DNA of 64,000 nt from Clostridiales bacterium (lineage in GTDB: Bacteria > Bacillota > Clostridia > Oscillospirales > Oscillospiraceae). Below are positions 50,062 to 59,727 of the stretch, piece after piece; within the stretch, counting starts at the first letter, position 1; every line of letters begins with the position of its first letter. The stretch is taken from the NCBI GenBank assembly GCA_022785125.1, contig JALFRA010000043.1, positions 104,600 to 168,599 on the forward strand. The letters run 5' to 3'. Below the pieces are notes generated by a model. It was not told the DNA's origin and ran no database searches. It saw nothing but the letters and a program-made list of their open reading frames with translations. Position numbers and translations under genes: made by a program.

Positions 50062-50094
50062 CAATATTATATGACGTATAATATTGTTTGTCAA
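50062..50094 (-). promoter_or_regulatory. padR promoter and overlapping palindromic operator
   Basis: On the minus strand TTGACA (50089-50094), 17 bases, TATAAT (50066-50071). CAATATTATA and TATAATATTG form a perfect inverted repeat at 50062-50086 with a five-base centre that includes the -10 box and half of the spacer, so a bound dimer would block RNA polymerase. Confidence 0.8.
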
Positions 50095-50283
50095 CAATGA
50101 TGTATAACAAATGGCCTTGTGAAAAGTGCGCCGGTAGCCGGGGTGTGGAAGAAAATTTTTGGGCACAATTCTTTCCGAATACGGAACTTCCTGTATTTTG
50201 AAGGTTTGCTCTTGTAAAAAAAATTTTTTTGTTATATTATGAAGGCTACGAAATTCTTTATAATAAGGATACCAGGTGAATCT

Positions 50284-53220
50284 ATGAGTCTGCGGATTGG
50301 AATTGACATTGGTTCCACCACAGTAAAAGTGGTGGTATTGGACGAGGAGAACAAGCTGCTCTTCCGCTCTTATGAACGGCACTACTCCAAGGCCAGAGAG
50401 CGGGCAGCAGAGACCCTGCGTTCCATTGAAGAGAAGCTGCGGGGCAGACAAGTGCGCATCGCCATCACCGGCTCCGCCGGTCTGGGCGTGGCCAAGGCGG
50501 CGGACATCGACTTTGTACAGGAGGTGTATGCCACCGCCGCTGCTGTCAACACCTACATACCGGATACCGATGCCGTCATCGAACTGGGCGGCGAGGACGC
50601 CAAGATCATCTTCTTTGGCGGTGCGCTGGAGGAACGGATGAATGGCTCCTGCGCCGGCGGTACCGGCGCTTTCATCGACCAGATGGCCACTCTGATGAAT
50701 GTGACGGTGAATGAACTGGACGCACTGTCCCTGAAGCATGAGAAGATCTATCCCATTGCTTCCCGCTGCGGCGTATTTGCCAAGAGTGATATCCAGCCCA
50801 TTCTGAACCAGGGCGGCCGGAAAGAGGACGTGGCGGCCTCCATCTTCCAGGCGGTGGTGGATCAGACCGTGGCCGGTCTGACCCAGGGCCGCGAGCTCAA
50901 GGGCAAGATCGTCTTTCTGGGCGGCCCTCTCCACTTCCTCCAGGGCCTGCGGCAGCGGTTTGTGGAGACCCTGAAGCTGGACGAGGCCCACGCCATTTTC
51001 CCTGAGGACGGAGATTGTTTTGCCGGCATCGGTGCGGCTCTGTGCGCCACCGATTTCGCCGAATGTTCCTTTGACCAGATGCTGGACCGGCTGGAGAAAA
51101 GCGTGGACAATGTGGGATTGGTGGATACCATGCCGCCTCTGTTCCACGACCAGGCTGAGTACGACGCCTTCCTGACCCGCCACAACGCCATGCATCCCCC
51201 GGAGGTGGACATTAACACCTATTCCGGCGATGCCTGGCTGGGGATTGACGCCGGCTCTACCACCACCAAGATGGTTCTCATCACTGCCGACGGCGGCCTG
51301 CTTTACACCTATTACCACTCCAATTTGGGTAACCCGGTGGCCATCGTGCTGGATCAGTTAAAGGAGATCTACCGCCTGTGCGGTGACCGCATTGCCATCA
51401 AGGGAGCGGCGGTCACCGGCTACGGCGAGGAACTCATTAAGAACGCCTTTTCCTGCGACGCCGGTTTGGTGGAGACGGTGGCCCACTACAATGCCGCCCG
51501 TCACTTTAATCCTGACGTGGATTTCATTATCGACATTGGCGGCCAGGATATGAAGTGCTTCAAGATCCGCAACGGTGCGGTGGACTCCATCATGCTCAAT
51601 GAGGCCTGCTCCTCCGGCTGCGGTTCCTTCATTGAGACCTTTGCCAAGGCGTTGGGCTACAACATCGCTGACTTCTCCAAGCTGGGCCTGCTGGCCCAGC
51701 ACCCGGTAAACCTGGGCTCCCGCTGCACCGTGTTTATGAATTCCTCGGTGAAGCAGGCCCAGAAGGACGGGGCCAGTGTGGAAGATATCTCTGCCGGCCT
51801 GTCCATCTCCATCGTGAAAAATGCCGTGTACAAGGTCATTCGTGCTGCCAACGCCGATGATCTTGGCAAGCATATCGTAGTCCAGGGCGGTACCTTCCAC
51901 AACGATGCGGTGCTGCGGGCCTTTGAGCTGGAACTGGGCCGCAATGTGACCCGGCCCACCATCGCTGGTATCATGGGCGCCTTCGGTGCGGCACTGGCTG
52001 CCCGGGACCTCCATCTGGACAAGAGTGCCATCCTGACGGCGGAGGACCTGAAGTCCTTCTCCCACACGGCCAAGCCCGTAACCTGCAACCTGTGTACCAA
52101 CCACTGCTCCCTCACCGTCAACACCTTTGACGGCGGGCGGCGGTTCATCTCGGGTAACCGCTGCTCCCGCCCCCTGGGCAAGGAGCGCACAGAGAACCCC
52201 GACCTGATGCACTATAAGTACAAGCGGCTGCGGGCCCTTCAGGGCAAGGGGGCCGGCAACGGCGTCCGGGGCCGGATGGGCATCCCCTTCGGCCTGAATA
52301 TGTACGAAAACCTGCCTTTCTGGTTTGAGTTCTTTACCCGCCTCAACTTTGAGGTGGTGCTGTCCCCTGAGTCCTCCCGTAAACTCTATCTGAAGGGCCA
52401 GCATACCATCCCGTCGGACACGGTGTGCTATCCCGCCAAGCTGCTCCACGGCCACGTGGAGGCCCTGGTGGAGGAGGGCGTGGACGCCATCTGGTATCCC
52501 TGTATGTCCTACAACAACGATGAGGGCATCGGCGATAACCACTACAACTGTCCGGTGGTGGCCTATTATCCCGAGCTGCTGGCCGCCAACGTGCCTATGC
52601 TTAAACAGACCAAATTCCTGGATCCCTATGTGGGCCTGTGGCGGCATAAGGATTTTTCCAAACGCATTGCCACAATTATGGAGAAGGAATTCAACATCCC
52701 CAAGCGGGAGACTGAGGCGGCTGCCAAGGCGGCCTACACGGCCTATGACACCTATCTCCACGATGTGCGGGAGACGGGCAAGCGCTATGTTGAGTACGCC
52801 CGGGCCCATGATATGCCCATCATTGTGGCCTGCGGTCGTCCCTACCACATTGACCCGGAGATCAACCACGGAATCAATGATCTCATTACCTCTTTTGGTT
52901 TTGTGCTGGTCACCGAGGACGCCCTCAGTTATTTGGAGGGCTACGCCCCCCGCAAGGTGCTCAATCAGTGGACCTTCCAGTCCCGGATGTACAACGCCGC
53001 CCGCTATGTTTGTACTCAGCCTGATATGCAGGTAGTGCAGCTGGTCAGCTTTGGCTGCGGTACCGATGCCATCACCACAGATGAGCTGCGGGACATTCTG
53101 GAAAACGGCGGCAAGCTGTACACCCAGCTGAAGATCGACGACATCAGCAATCTGGGAGCCGTCACCATCCGCGTTCGCTCTCTGATGGCGGCTATGGACG
53201 CCCGTAAGCACCAGGACTGA
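50284..53220 (+). CDS. Large 2-hydroxyacyl-CoA dehydratase activase-like protein (two ASKHA domains)
   Basis: A 978-residue fusion. Two activase (BcrAD/BadFG) ATPase domains start at GIDIGSTTVKVVVLD (residue 5) and GIDAGSTTTKMVLI (about 320), each with a cluster-binding segment: GSCAGGTGAFIDQMA and ACSSGCGSFIETFA. The C-terminal part (DUF2229 type) has CNLCTNHCSL, GNRCSRP and DTVCYPAKLLHGH. Such proteins use ATP to drive low-potential electrons into an Fe-S partner; the gene next door is the obvious partner. The start has AGGTGA upstream. The substrate of the system is unknown. Confidence 0.85.
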   Translation: MSLRIGIDIGSTTVKVVVLDEENKLLFRSYERHYSKARERAAETLRSIEEKLRGRQVRIAITGSAGLGVAKAADIDFVQEVYATAAAVNTYIPDTDAVIELGGEDAKIIFFGGALEERMNGSCAGGTGAFIDQMATLMNVTVNELDALSLKHEKIYPIASRCGVFAKSDIQPILNQGGRKEDVAASIFQAVVDQTVAGLTQGRELKGKIVFLGGPLHFLQGLRQRFVETLKLDEAHAIFPEDGDCFAGIGAALCATDFAECSFDQMLDRLEKSVDNVGLVDTMPPLFHDQAEYDAFLTRHNAMHPPEVDINTYSGDAWLGIDAGSTTTKMVLITADGGLLYTYYHSNLGNPVAIVLDQLKEIYRLCGDRIAIKGAAVTGYGEELIKNAFSCDAGLVETVAHYNAARHFNPDVDFIIDIGGQDMKCFKIRNGAVDSIMLNEACSSGCGSFIETFAKALGYNIADFSKLGLLAQHPVNLGSRCTVFMNSSVKQAQKDGASVEDISAGLSISIVKNAVYKVIRAANADDLGKHIVVQGGTFHNDAVLRAFELELGRNVTRPTIAGIMGAFGAALAARDLHLDKSAILTAEDLKSFSHTAKPVTCNLCTNHCSLTVNTFDGGRRFISGNRCSRPLGKERTENPDLMHYKYKRLRALQGKGAGNGVRGRMGIPFGLNMYENLPFWFEFFTRLNFEVVLSPESSRKLYLKGQHTIPSDTVCYPAKLLHGHVEALVEEGVDAIWYPCMSYNNDEGIGDNHYNCPVVAYYPELLAANVPMLKQTKFLDPYVGLWRHKDFSKRIATIMEKEFNIPKRETEAAAKAAYTAYDTYLHDVRETGKRYVEYARAHDMPIIVACGRPYHIDPEINHGINDLITSFGFVLVTEDALSYLEGYAPRKVLNQWTFQSRMYNAARYVCTQPDMQVVQLVSFGCGTDAITTDELRDILENGGKLYTQLKIDDISNLGAVTIRVRSLMAAMDARKHQD

Positions 53221-53238
53221 GAAAGGAACCATGTTACT

Positions 53239-54549
53239 ATGGCTGAACTGATTTACGATAAGACGGGGCGGCTGCTGTTCACCAAGGAGATGAAGGAAGA
53301 GTACACCATCCTCTTTCCCACCATGCTGCCCGTCCACTTTGGCCTGATTGCCCGCGTTTTGGAGCAGGAGGGCTATAAACTGGAGATGCTGACCACCAAC
53401 CACCGCAACATCGTGGATGAGGGCCTGAAGTATGTCCATAACGACACCTGCTATCCCGCTTTGCTGGTCATTGGGCAGCTCATTGATGCGGTAAAGAGCG
53501 GTAAATATGATCCCCATAAGGTGGCCCTGCTTATCACACAGACCGGCGGCGGCTGCCGGGCCTCCAACTACATTCACCTGCTGCGCAAGGCTTTGGTGAA
53601 GGCGGGACTGGAGTATATTCCCGTCATCTCCCTCAACCTGTCGGGCCTGGAGCAGAATCCCGGCTTTAAACTGAACCTGGACATCATCCGTAAGGCTATC
53701 TTTGGCTTGATGTACGGCGATATCATCGTCCAGTCGGCCAACCAGGTCCGCCCCTACGAGGTGGAGGAGGGGCAGACCGAGCGTACCATCGAGGCGGTGC
53801 AGAGCCACCTGCTGGAGGAGATGAGCAAAGGCAAGGGCCTGTCCTTCAAGAGCATGGTGGAGAACTTTGACCACATTGTGGCAGCCTTCAAGGCTATCCC
53901 GGTGCAGGGAGAATCCAAGGTGCGGGTAGGCGTGGTGGGCGAGATCTACATCAAATACTCCCCGCTGGGCAATAACAACCTGGAGCAGTTCCTTCTCTCT
54001 GAGGGGGCGGAGCCGGTAGTGCCCGGCCTTACCGACTTTATCATCTTCAAGATCTACAATCGGGAAGTGGACGTGGACATTTATGGCGGAAAGTGGGCCA
54101 AAAAGACCGCCTGTGCCGCCCTGCGCCACTATGTAGAGAAGTGCCAGCGGGCCATGATCGACGCCATGAAGCGGGGTGGCTTCCGGGCTCCCGGCACCTT
54201 CCAGGATCTGCGCCGGCTCATCAAGGGCTACCTGGGCGAGGGTAACAAAATGGGTGAGGGCTGGCTGCTCACCGCCGAGATGCTGGAACTCATCCACACT
54301 GGTACGCCTAATATCGTGTGCACCCAGCCCTTTGGCTGCCTGCCCAACCACATCGTGGGCAAGGGTATGATCCGCAAGCTGAAGGATGACTATCCCAACT
54401 CCAACATTGTGGCTATCGACTATGACCCCGGCGCCACCAAGATCAACCAGGAAAACCGTATCAAGCTGATGCTGGCCAACGCCCGGGCTCTGGCCCGGCA
54501 GGCGGCTCAGCAGGAGGCTGAGACGGTAGGGGAAGAGGTCCATGTCTGA
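53239..54549 (+). CDS. 2-hydroxyacyl-CoA dehydratase/double-cubane-type partner protein
   Basis: A 436-residue protein of the HgdB/DUF2229 superfamily with conserved Cys in NDTCYPALL, TGGGCRASNY and CTQPFGCLPNHIVGKGM. It begins 18 bases after the activase. Relatives either dehydrate 2-hydroxyacyl-CoA or, in the double-cubane group, reduce small molecules. The fused activase and absence of CoA-transferase or dehydrogenase genes nearby favour the latter or an unknown role. No CoA-site evidence is visible by eye. Confidence 0.75.
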   Translation: MAELIYDKTGRLLFTKEMKEEYTILFPTMLPVHFGLIARVLEQEGYKLEMLTTNHRNIVDEGLKYVHNDTCYPALLVIGQLIDAVKSGKYDPHKVALLITQTGGGCRASNYIHLLRKALVKAGLEYIPVISLNLSGLEQNPGFKLNLDIIRKAIFGLMYGDIIVQSANQVRPYEVEEGQTERTIEAVQSHLLEEMSKGKGLSFKSMVENFDHIVAAFKAIPVQGESKVRVGVVGEIYIKYSPLGNNNLEQFLLSEGAEPVVPGLTDFIIFKIYNREVDVDIYGGKWAKKTACAALRHYVEKCQRAMIDAMKRGGFRAPGTFQDLRRLIKGYLGEGNKMGEGWLLTAEMLELIHTGTPNIVCTQPFGCLPNHIVGKGMIRKLKDDYPNSNIVAIDYDPGATKINQENRIKLMLANARALARQAAQQEAETVGEEVHV

Positions 54550-55105
54550 TCACCTGCGCTTTGTGGATGCCTGCTCGGAAGAGCATTTTGCTGCTATGAG
54601 CGCCATCCATTGCAGAGGGTGGCGGGCAGCTTATCCGGGCTTTGTACCAGAGGACTACTTGAGAGAGGTCATCACGGAGGAACGTTGGATTCCGTTTTTT
54701 CGGGAAGACTATGCTGCCAAGAGGTGCAAAGGGCTTTTGCTTTACGAAAATGGCGTTTCTATAGGGTGCTGTAACTACGGTCCCATCCGCAGCGGTCCCA
54801 GTCCCCGACAAAGTGAGGAATTGGTGATCAAGTCCTCCAATTACAGCGGATGAGGTGAGGTGATTTCCCTTTACGTTGAGCCTGCCAGAACCGGTTACGG
54901 GTATGGAGGGCTGCTCTTGGAGGAGGCGGTCCGCCGCCTGAGCGAGACTGGCTATCCAGGCTGTGCCCTGTTTGTTCTGAAGGAGAATGAAGGGGCCCGC
55001 CGGTTCTATGAACGGCACGGCTTTACTTGGGATGGCACTGTGCAGAAGGTGCCTTTTCCCCACAATATGGTTTGTAACGACCTGCGCTACATCAGAAGTT
55101 TATAA
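54542..55105 (+). pseudogene. GNAT acetyltransferase interrupted by in-frame TGA
   Basis: One continuous frame of 187 codons is broken by TGA at 54851-54853. Upstream is the N-terminal half (begins MSDHLRFVDACSEEHFAAMS), downstream the acetyl-CoA site and C-terminus (ISLYVEPARTGYGYGGLLLE and NEGARRFYERHGF). Related proteins have Trp or another residue at the stop, so a single base change probably created it. Overlaps the upstream gene by eight bases. Readthrough or recoding is possible but unsupported. Confidence 0.75.
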
Positions 55106-55108
55106 GCG

Positions 55109-55174
55109 CCCAGCGGGCTGCCACGCCGCTGGGAAGGAACAGATCGGGGCGTGCGTCAGCACGCCCCGATTTTT
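55109..55174 (+). terminator. Tandem hairpins ending in a terminator
   Basis: CCCAGCGG/CCGCTGGG at 55109-55133, then a 12-bp perfect stem ATCGGGGCGTGC/GCACGCCCCGAT with TTTT at 55143-55174. Confidence 0.8.
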
Positions 55175-55203
55175 ACAGAAAGAGAATGATAGGAGGAATT
55201 TGG

Positions 55204-56544
55204 GTGGAAGAAAACAAGATGGCGGTGATGCCGGTACGCCGGCTGCTGCTTAATATGTCCTGGCCCATGATGCTGTCCATGCTGATCCAGGCGCTGTACA
55301 ATCTGGTGGACAGCCTCTTTGTAGCCAAATTGAGCCGGGACGGCTTTGAGGCGTTGGCGCTGGTCTATCCAGTTCAGATGCTGATGATCTCAGTCTGCGT
55401 AGGTGTGGGTGTGGGCTTCAACGCACTGCTGGCCCGCCGCCTGGGCGAACGGCGGCAGCAGGAGGCGGATCAGGTAGCGGCCAATGGCTATTTTGTTTAT
55501 GTGGTTTGCTGGCTGATCTTTATGGTACTGGGCGTGGCCTTTGCCCGGCCCTTCCTGTGCCTTTTTTCCGAGGCGCCCCGGCAGATCGACTACGGCGTGC
55601 AGTACCTCTCTATTGTTACCGGCCTCTCCATTGGCATATGTATGCAGTTTGCAGGCGAGCGCACCTTGCAGGCTACAGGGGACACGGTAGGTCCCATGAT
55701 CATTCAGGGGATCGGTGCGGTGGTCAACCTGATCCTGGACCCGCTGCTCATTTTCGGTATTGGTCCCTTCCCGCGGCTGGAGGTGGCGGGAGCGGCGCTG
55801 GCTACCGTTCTGGGGCAGATCGTGGGTCTGGTGGCCAGCTTCTGGATGGTGCGGCGCAGCAAGCTGGTCAAGCTCTCCTTCCGGGGCTTTCGCCCCAACG
55901 GGGAGATCATCCGTACCATGTTCCGGGTGGGCTTTCCGGCCATTTTGATGCAGTCCCTGTCCAGTGTGATGACCGTGGGCATGAATCTGATCCTGCCCCT
56001 GTTTACCTCCTTTGGCGTTTTTATTCTGGGCGCCTATTACAAGATCCAGTCCTTCATCTTCATGCCGCTCTACGGCATGAACAATGCGCTGGTGCCCATC
56101 ATCAGCTTTAACTATGGTGCCAGGAGCAAGGAGCGCATCACCGGTACAGTGCGTTTTTCCATGGTGCTGACGGTAGTCATTATGGGCGCTGGCACCCTGT
56201 TTTTGCTGGTTTTGGCCGGGCCGCTGCTGACTCTGTTTGACGCCAACGGTGAGCTGCTTGCAGCCGGCACGGCGGCTCTTCGTATGATCGCCCTGTCTTT
56301 TCTGTTTGCAGGCGTTTCCATTATCCTGTGCTCTGCGCTGCAGGCCCTTGGGTCTGCCAATGCCAGCCTGCTGATCTCTCTGCTGCGGCAGGTGATCCTG
56401 CTCTTCCCGGCGGCACTGACCTTCGGCTGGTTGGGGGCGGATCTGGTATGGCTGTCCTTCCTGGTGGCGGAAGTCATCTCCTGTGGCGTGGCCTTGCTGC
56501 TCTATCGGATGGTCTATCACAAAAAAGTATCTCTGCTGCAATAA
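55204..56544 (+). CDS. MATE-family multidrug exporter
   Basis: A 446-residue protein with 12 hydrophobic helices and MATE motifs (MSWPMMLSMLIQALYNLVDS, GAVVNLILDPLLIFGIG, LYGMNNALVPIISFNYGA). It exports cationic compounds in exchange for Na+ or H+. GTG at 55204 is chosen because TAGGAGGAA lies 8-9 bases before it; the ATG at 55186 has no site. Single gene with a strong terminator. Confidence 0.92.
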   Translation: MEENKMAVMPVRRLLLNMSWPMMLSMLIQALYNLVDSLFVAKLSRDGFEALALVYPVQMLMISVCVGVGVGFNALLARRLGERRQQEADQVAANGYFVYVVCWLIFMVLGVAFARPFLCLFSEAPRQIDYGVQYLSIVTGLSIGICMQFAGERTLQATGDTVGPMIIQGIGAVVNLILDPLLIFGIGPFPRLEVAGAALATVLGQIVGLVASFWMVRRSKLVKLSFRGFRPNGEIIRTMFRVGFPAILMQSLSSVMTVGMNLILPLFTSFGVFILGAYYKIQSFIFMPLYGMNNALVPIISFNYGARSKERITGTVRFSMVLTVVIMGAGTLFLLVLAGPLLTLFDANGELLAAGTAALRMIALSFLFAGVSIILCSALQALGSANASLLISLLRQVILLFPAALTFGWLGADLVWLSFLVAEVISCGVALLLYRMVYHKKVSLLQ

Positions 56545-56580
56545 AAAACCGGCCCGCGTTGCTGCGCGGGCCGGTTTTTT
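56543..56580. terminator. Bidirectional terminator between MATE and lysC
   Basis: A 16-bp perfect stem AAAAAACCGGCCCGCG with a six-base loop and a T6 right arm. Confidence 0.9.
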
Positions 56581-56596
56581 GTGATGGCAGGAGCGA

Positions 56597-57820
56597 TCAG
56601 TTGCCGCCAAACTCATGGAAGAAACGGTCGTGAATGACCTGTACGGCACGATCCGCCTCAGGCAGATCCACCAGGACCGATACCTTGATCTCGCTGGTGG
56701 CGATCATGTTGATGTTGATGCCGGCATTGTACAGGGCCTCGAACATCTTGGCGGCTACGCCGGGATTATGGATCATGCCGGCGCCCACGATGGACACCTT
56801 GGCAATGGAATCGTTCACGTCAATGTGGTCAAAGCCCAGCGCACCTTTGTGGGCCTCCAGAATCTCTTTGGAGCGGTCCATATCATGCTTGCCCACGGTA
56901 AAGCTGATGTCCTTGGTGTTGTTGCGGCCGATGGACTGAAGGATGATATCCACGTTCACCTTCTCTCTTGCCAGCAGAGAGAAGATCTTAAAGGCGATGC
57001 CGGGTTGGTCGGCCAGCCCCACAACGGCCAGACGGGCCACGTTCTTGTCGCAGGCCACCCCGCTGACGTGCATTTTTTCCATGGTTTTTGCAACCTCCTT
57101 GACTTTGGTGCCGGGCTTGCCGGAGAAGCTGGAGAGAACCTCCAGATTGACGCTGTAGCGTTTGGCCATTTCCACCGAACGATTGTGCAGGACCTGGGCG
57201 CCAAGAGTAGCCAGCTCCAGCATTTCATCGTAGGTGATCTCTTCCAGCTGGAAGGCGCCGGTCACATGGCGGGGATCGGCGGTAAACACGCCGTCCACAT
57301 CGGTGTAGATCTGGCACAGGTCCGCCCGGAGGGCGGCGGCCAGAGCCACAGCGGAGGTGTCGGAGCCGCCTCGGCCCAAGGTGGTGATGTCGTCGTACTT
57401 GTTCAGACCCTGGAAACCGGTGACGATGACGATACACTTTTTATCCAGTTCCGCCAGGACCCGCTCAGTGTCCAGCCGCTTGATGCGGGCGTCGCCGTAT
57501 ACGGAGTTGGTGCGGAATCCGGCCTGCCAGCCAGTCAGGGAGATGACAGGGTAGCCCATGGCCTCGATGGCCATGGCGCACAAAGAGCAGGAGATCTGCT
57601 CGCCGGTGGAGAGGAGCATATCCATCTCTCGCTTGGAGCCGTTGGGGTTGATCTCGGCGGCCTTGGCGATCAGGTCGTCGGTGGTATCTCCCTGGGCGGA
57701 AAGCACAGCCACAACATTGTGGCCCCGGCGGTAGGTTTCGGTGATGATGCGAGCCACGTTGCGGATGCGGTCTGCATCAGCCACGGAGCTGCCGCCGAAT
57801 TTTTGTACAATGAGTCCCAT
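56597..57820 (-). CDS. lysC: Aspartate kinase
   Basis: A 407-residue enzyme phosphorylating aspartate, the entry to Lys, Thr and Met. Kinase motif IVQKFGGSSVADADRIRNVA and TTLGRGGSDTSAVALAAAL; two C-terminal ACT domains (VVGLADQPGIAFKIFSLLA and IVGAGMIHNPGVAAKMFEAL), so feedback inhibition is likely. Last gene of the ACT-hom-lysC operon, 52 bases after hom. Confidence 0.95.
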   Translation of the reverse strand: MGLIVQKFGGSSVADADRIRNVARIITETYRRGHNVVAVLSAQGDTTDDLIAKAAEINPNGSKREMDMLLSTGEQISCSLCAMAIEAMGYPVISLTGWQAGFRTNSVYGDARIKRLDTERVLAELDKKCIVIVTGFQGLNKYDDITTLGRGGSDTSAVALAAALRADLCQIYTDVDGVFTADPRHVTGAFQLEEITYDEMLELATLGAQVLHNRSVEMAKRYSVNLEVLSSFSGKPGTKVKEVAKTMEKMHVSGVACDKNVARLAVVGLADQPGIAFKIFSLLAREKVNVDIILQSIGRNNTKDISFTVGKHDMDRSKEILEAHKGALGFDHIDVNDSIAKVSIVGAGMIHNPGVAAKMFEALYNAGININMIATSEIKVSVLVDLPEADRAVQVIHDRFFHEFGGN

Positions 57821-57872
57821 TGGCGTTTGTACCCCCTAAATCAGGTGAAATCTCTTACGATATCCTATGCGC

Positions 57873-59084
57873 TCAGTCGAGCACACGGAACACGGAGCAG
57901 GGCTTAAGCCCGGCCAGCTTGCCGTCCAGCGTAGGACGGCTCATGGACGGCGTCAGGAAGGCAAATTCATTTTCCGGCGCTCCGGCACGGGGCAGCAGAG
58001 CACAGTCGGGGAAGGCGGCCTTCACGGCCTCCAGCGTGCCCTCAGCCCGGACATACCAGACGCTCTCCAGGTCGGTGGGGGGGACGGCCACATCGTCGCC
58101 GCCCTCGGCCCATACCATCCGTTTTTTGGCGTCCTTATGGCGGGCGGCATCAATGACGTCGGCCACCACGGCGGAGGCGGTGGGGAGTTTACCGGCGCCC
58201 CGGCCGTAGAACATCACATCGCCGATGGCGTTGCCCTTGACAGCGATAGCGTTAAACACATCCTCTACGCCGGCCAGGGGGTTCTCCACATCCACCAGAT
58301 GGGGCGCCACAAAGGCGCACACCTTCCCGTCGGGTCGGTGGATAGCCCGGCCCAGCAGTTTGATTTTCTTGCCGCAGGCATCGGCATAGGCCACGTCGGC
58401 CAGCGTGACGCCGGTAATGCCCTCGGTAGGCACCTGGCTGGGATAGACGTGCCGGCCAAAAGACAGGGAGGAGAGGATGCAGATCTTGCGGCAGGCGTCG
58501 TGACCCTCGATGTCGGCAGTGGGGTCCTGTTCGGCGTAGCCGTTCTGCTGGGCTTCCTTCAGGGCAGCATCAAAGCTGAGACCAGCCCGAATCATCCGGG
58601 TCAGGATATAGTTGGTGGTGCCGTTGAGAATGCCGGCGATCTCCTCGATCTCATTGGCGGCCAGGCACTGGTTCAGGGGGCGGATAATGGGGATTCCGCC
58701 GCCTACGCTGGCCTCAAACAGATAGCTGACGTCCTTCTCTTGGGCCAGCTTGAGCAGCTCGCAGCCGTGCTCGGCCACCAGTTCCTTGTTGGAGGTGACC
58801 ACGCTCTTTCCGGCGGCCAGAGCCCGGCGGGTGAAGTCCAGGGCTACCTTGGCACCGCCGATGGTCTCCACTACAATGTTGACCTCGGGGTCGTTCTCGA
58901 TGATGCTGAAATCGTGGATGACCTTGTCGGCAAAGGGACTGTCGGGGAAGTCCCGTACGTCCAGAATATACTTCAGGCGAATCAGATCGTCCACCTTTTT
59001 ATCAATGTGAGGGCCGTTGGTGGCCAGGACCTCCGCCACACCCGAGCCTACCACGCCGAAACCCAGAATCGCTACGTTCACCAT
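57873..59084 (-). CDS. hom: Homoserine dehydrogenase with shortened ACT region
   Basis: A 403-residue oxidoreductase making homoserine. NAD-binding start VAILGFGVVGSGVAEVLA; catalytic region NGTTNYILTRMI, GYAEQDPTADIEGHDA and KIKLLGRA. The C-terminus after WYVRAEG is about 65 residues, shorter than the full ACT domain of B. subtilis Hom (433 residues), so Thr feedback may be weak or absent (inference). It lies between the ACT gene and lysC. Confidence 0.95.
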   Translation of the reverse strand: MVNVAILGFGVVGSGVAEVLATNGPHIDKKVDDLIRLKYILDVRDFPDSPFADKVIHDFSIIENDPEVNIVVETIGGAKVALDFTRRALAAGKSVVTSNKELVAEHGCELLKLAQEKDVSYLFEASVGGGIPIIRPLNQCLAANEIEEIAGILNGTTNYILTRMIRAGLSFDAALKEAQQNGYAEQDPTADIEGHDACRKICILSSLSFGRHVYPSQVPTEGITGVTLADVAYADACGKKIKLLGRAIHRPDGKVCAFVAPHLVDVENPLAGVEDVFNAIAVKGNAIGDVMFYGRGAGKLPTASAVVADVIDAARHKDAKKRMVWAEGGDDVAVPPTDLESVWYVRAEGTLEAVKAAFPDCALLPRAGAPENEFAFLTPSMSRPTLDGKLAGLKPCSVFRVLD

Positions 59085-59112
59085 TACAATGCCTCCTTAC
59101 TCCAAAAGGGTG

Positions 59113-59553
59113 TTACCCTGATATTACCTCACTGCGCAGGACGCCCTCTACCTTCAACAGCCGCTCCAGCAGTTCCTCCATAGAAATCTGAAGACCGGAA
59201 GTCTCCGCCCCAATGGTCACTGCCGCGCAGCCGCTGACCGGGATAGCCTGGTTGATGGTCAGAATATTTCCGCCGGTGATGGCAAAGATATTCAAGACCG
59301 CGGACAATACGCCCGGCTCATCCTTCAACACGATCTGGAAGGTGACGATCCGTCCATGAAGCATATCGTTGAAGGGTCGGACCGCATCCTTATATTTATA
59401 AAAGGCGCTGCGGCTGATCCCTACCCGGCGGACCGCCTGATTGACGGCTCCGGCCTCGCCGGTCTCCAGCAGACGCTTGGCTTCTGCCACCTTTAGAAAT
59501 ACTTCAGGCAGCGCGCTGGCCTCAATAATGAAATAGGCTGGTGCCTTGCCCAT
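59113..59553 (-). CDS. ACT domain protein (PheB/UPF0735 family)
   Basis: A 146-residue protein: an N-terminal helical part (LLETGEAGAVNQAVRRVGISRSAFYKYKDAV, only in part conserved) and a C-terminal ACT domain (IVLKDEPGVLSAVLNIFAI). The family often heads hom/thr operons in Firmicutes and may sense an amino acid; its molecular role is not proved. First gene of the operon. Confidence 0.9.
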   Translation of the reverse strand: MGKAPAYFIIEASALPEVFLKVAEAKRLLETGEAGAVNQAVRRVGISRSAFYKYKDAVRPFNDMLHGRIVTFQIVLKDEPGVLSAVLNIFAITGGNILTINQAIPVSGCAAVTIGAETSGLQISMEELLERLLKVEGVLRSEVISG

Positions 59554-59727
59554 TCTATGGACCTCCTCTTGTCCATGCTAGAAAAGCATTTGTTCTTGTA
59601 TTGGAGCCTATTTTAGCACAATAAAGTCTGTGCCGCAAGGGCCAAGTTTTTCTGGCGTGCCGATATCTTCTGAGTTTCTGACGCAAATTTCGTCATTTTA
59701 TACATAATATAGAAAGGGGGCGCCGGA

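Noticed and set aside
51358..54543. A 1061-codon open frame antisense to the activase and dehydratase-like genes
   Set aside because: It mirrors two well-supported genes in high-GC sequence; its translation is His/Gly/Val-rich with no family motif and no ribosome site.
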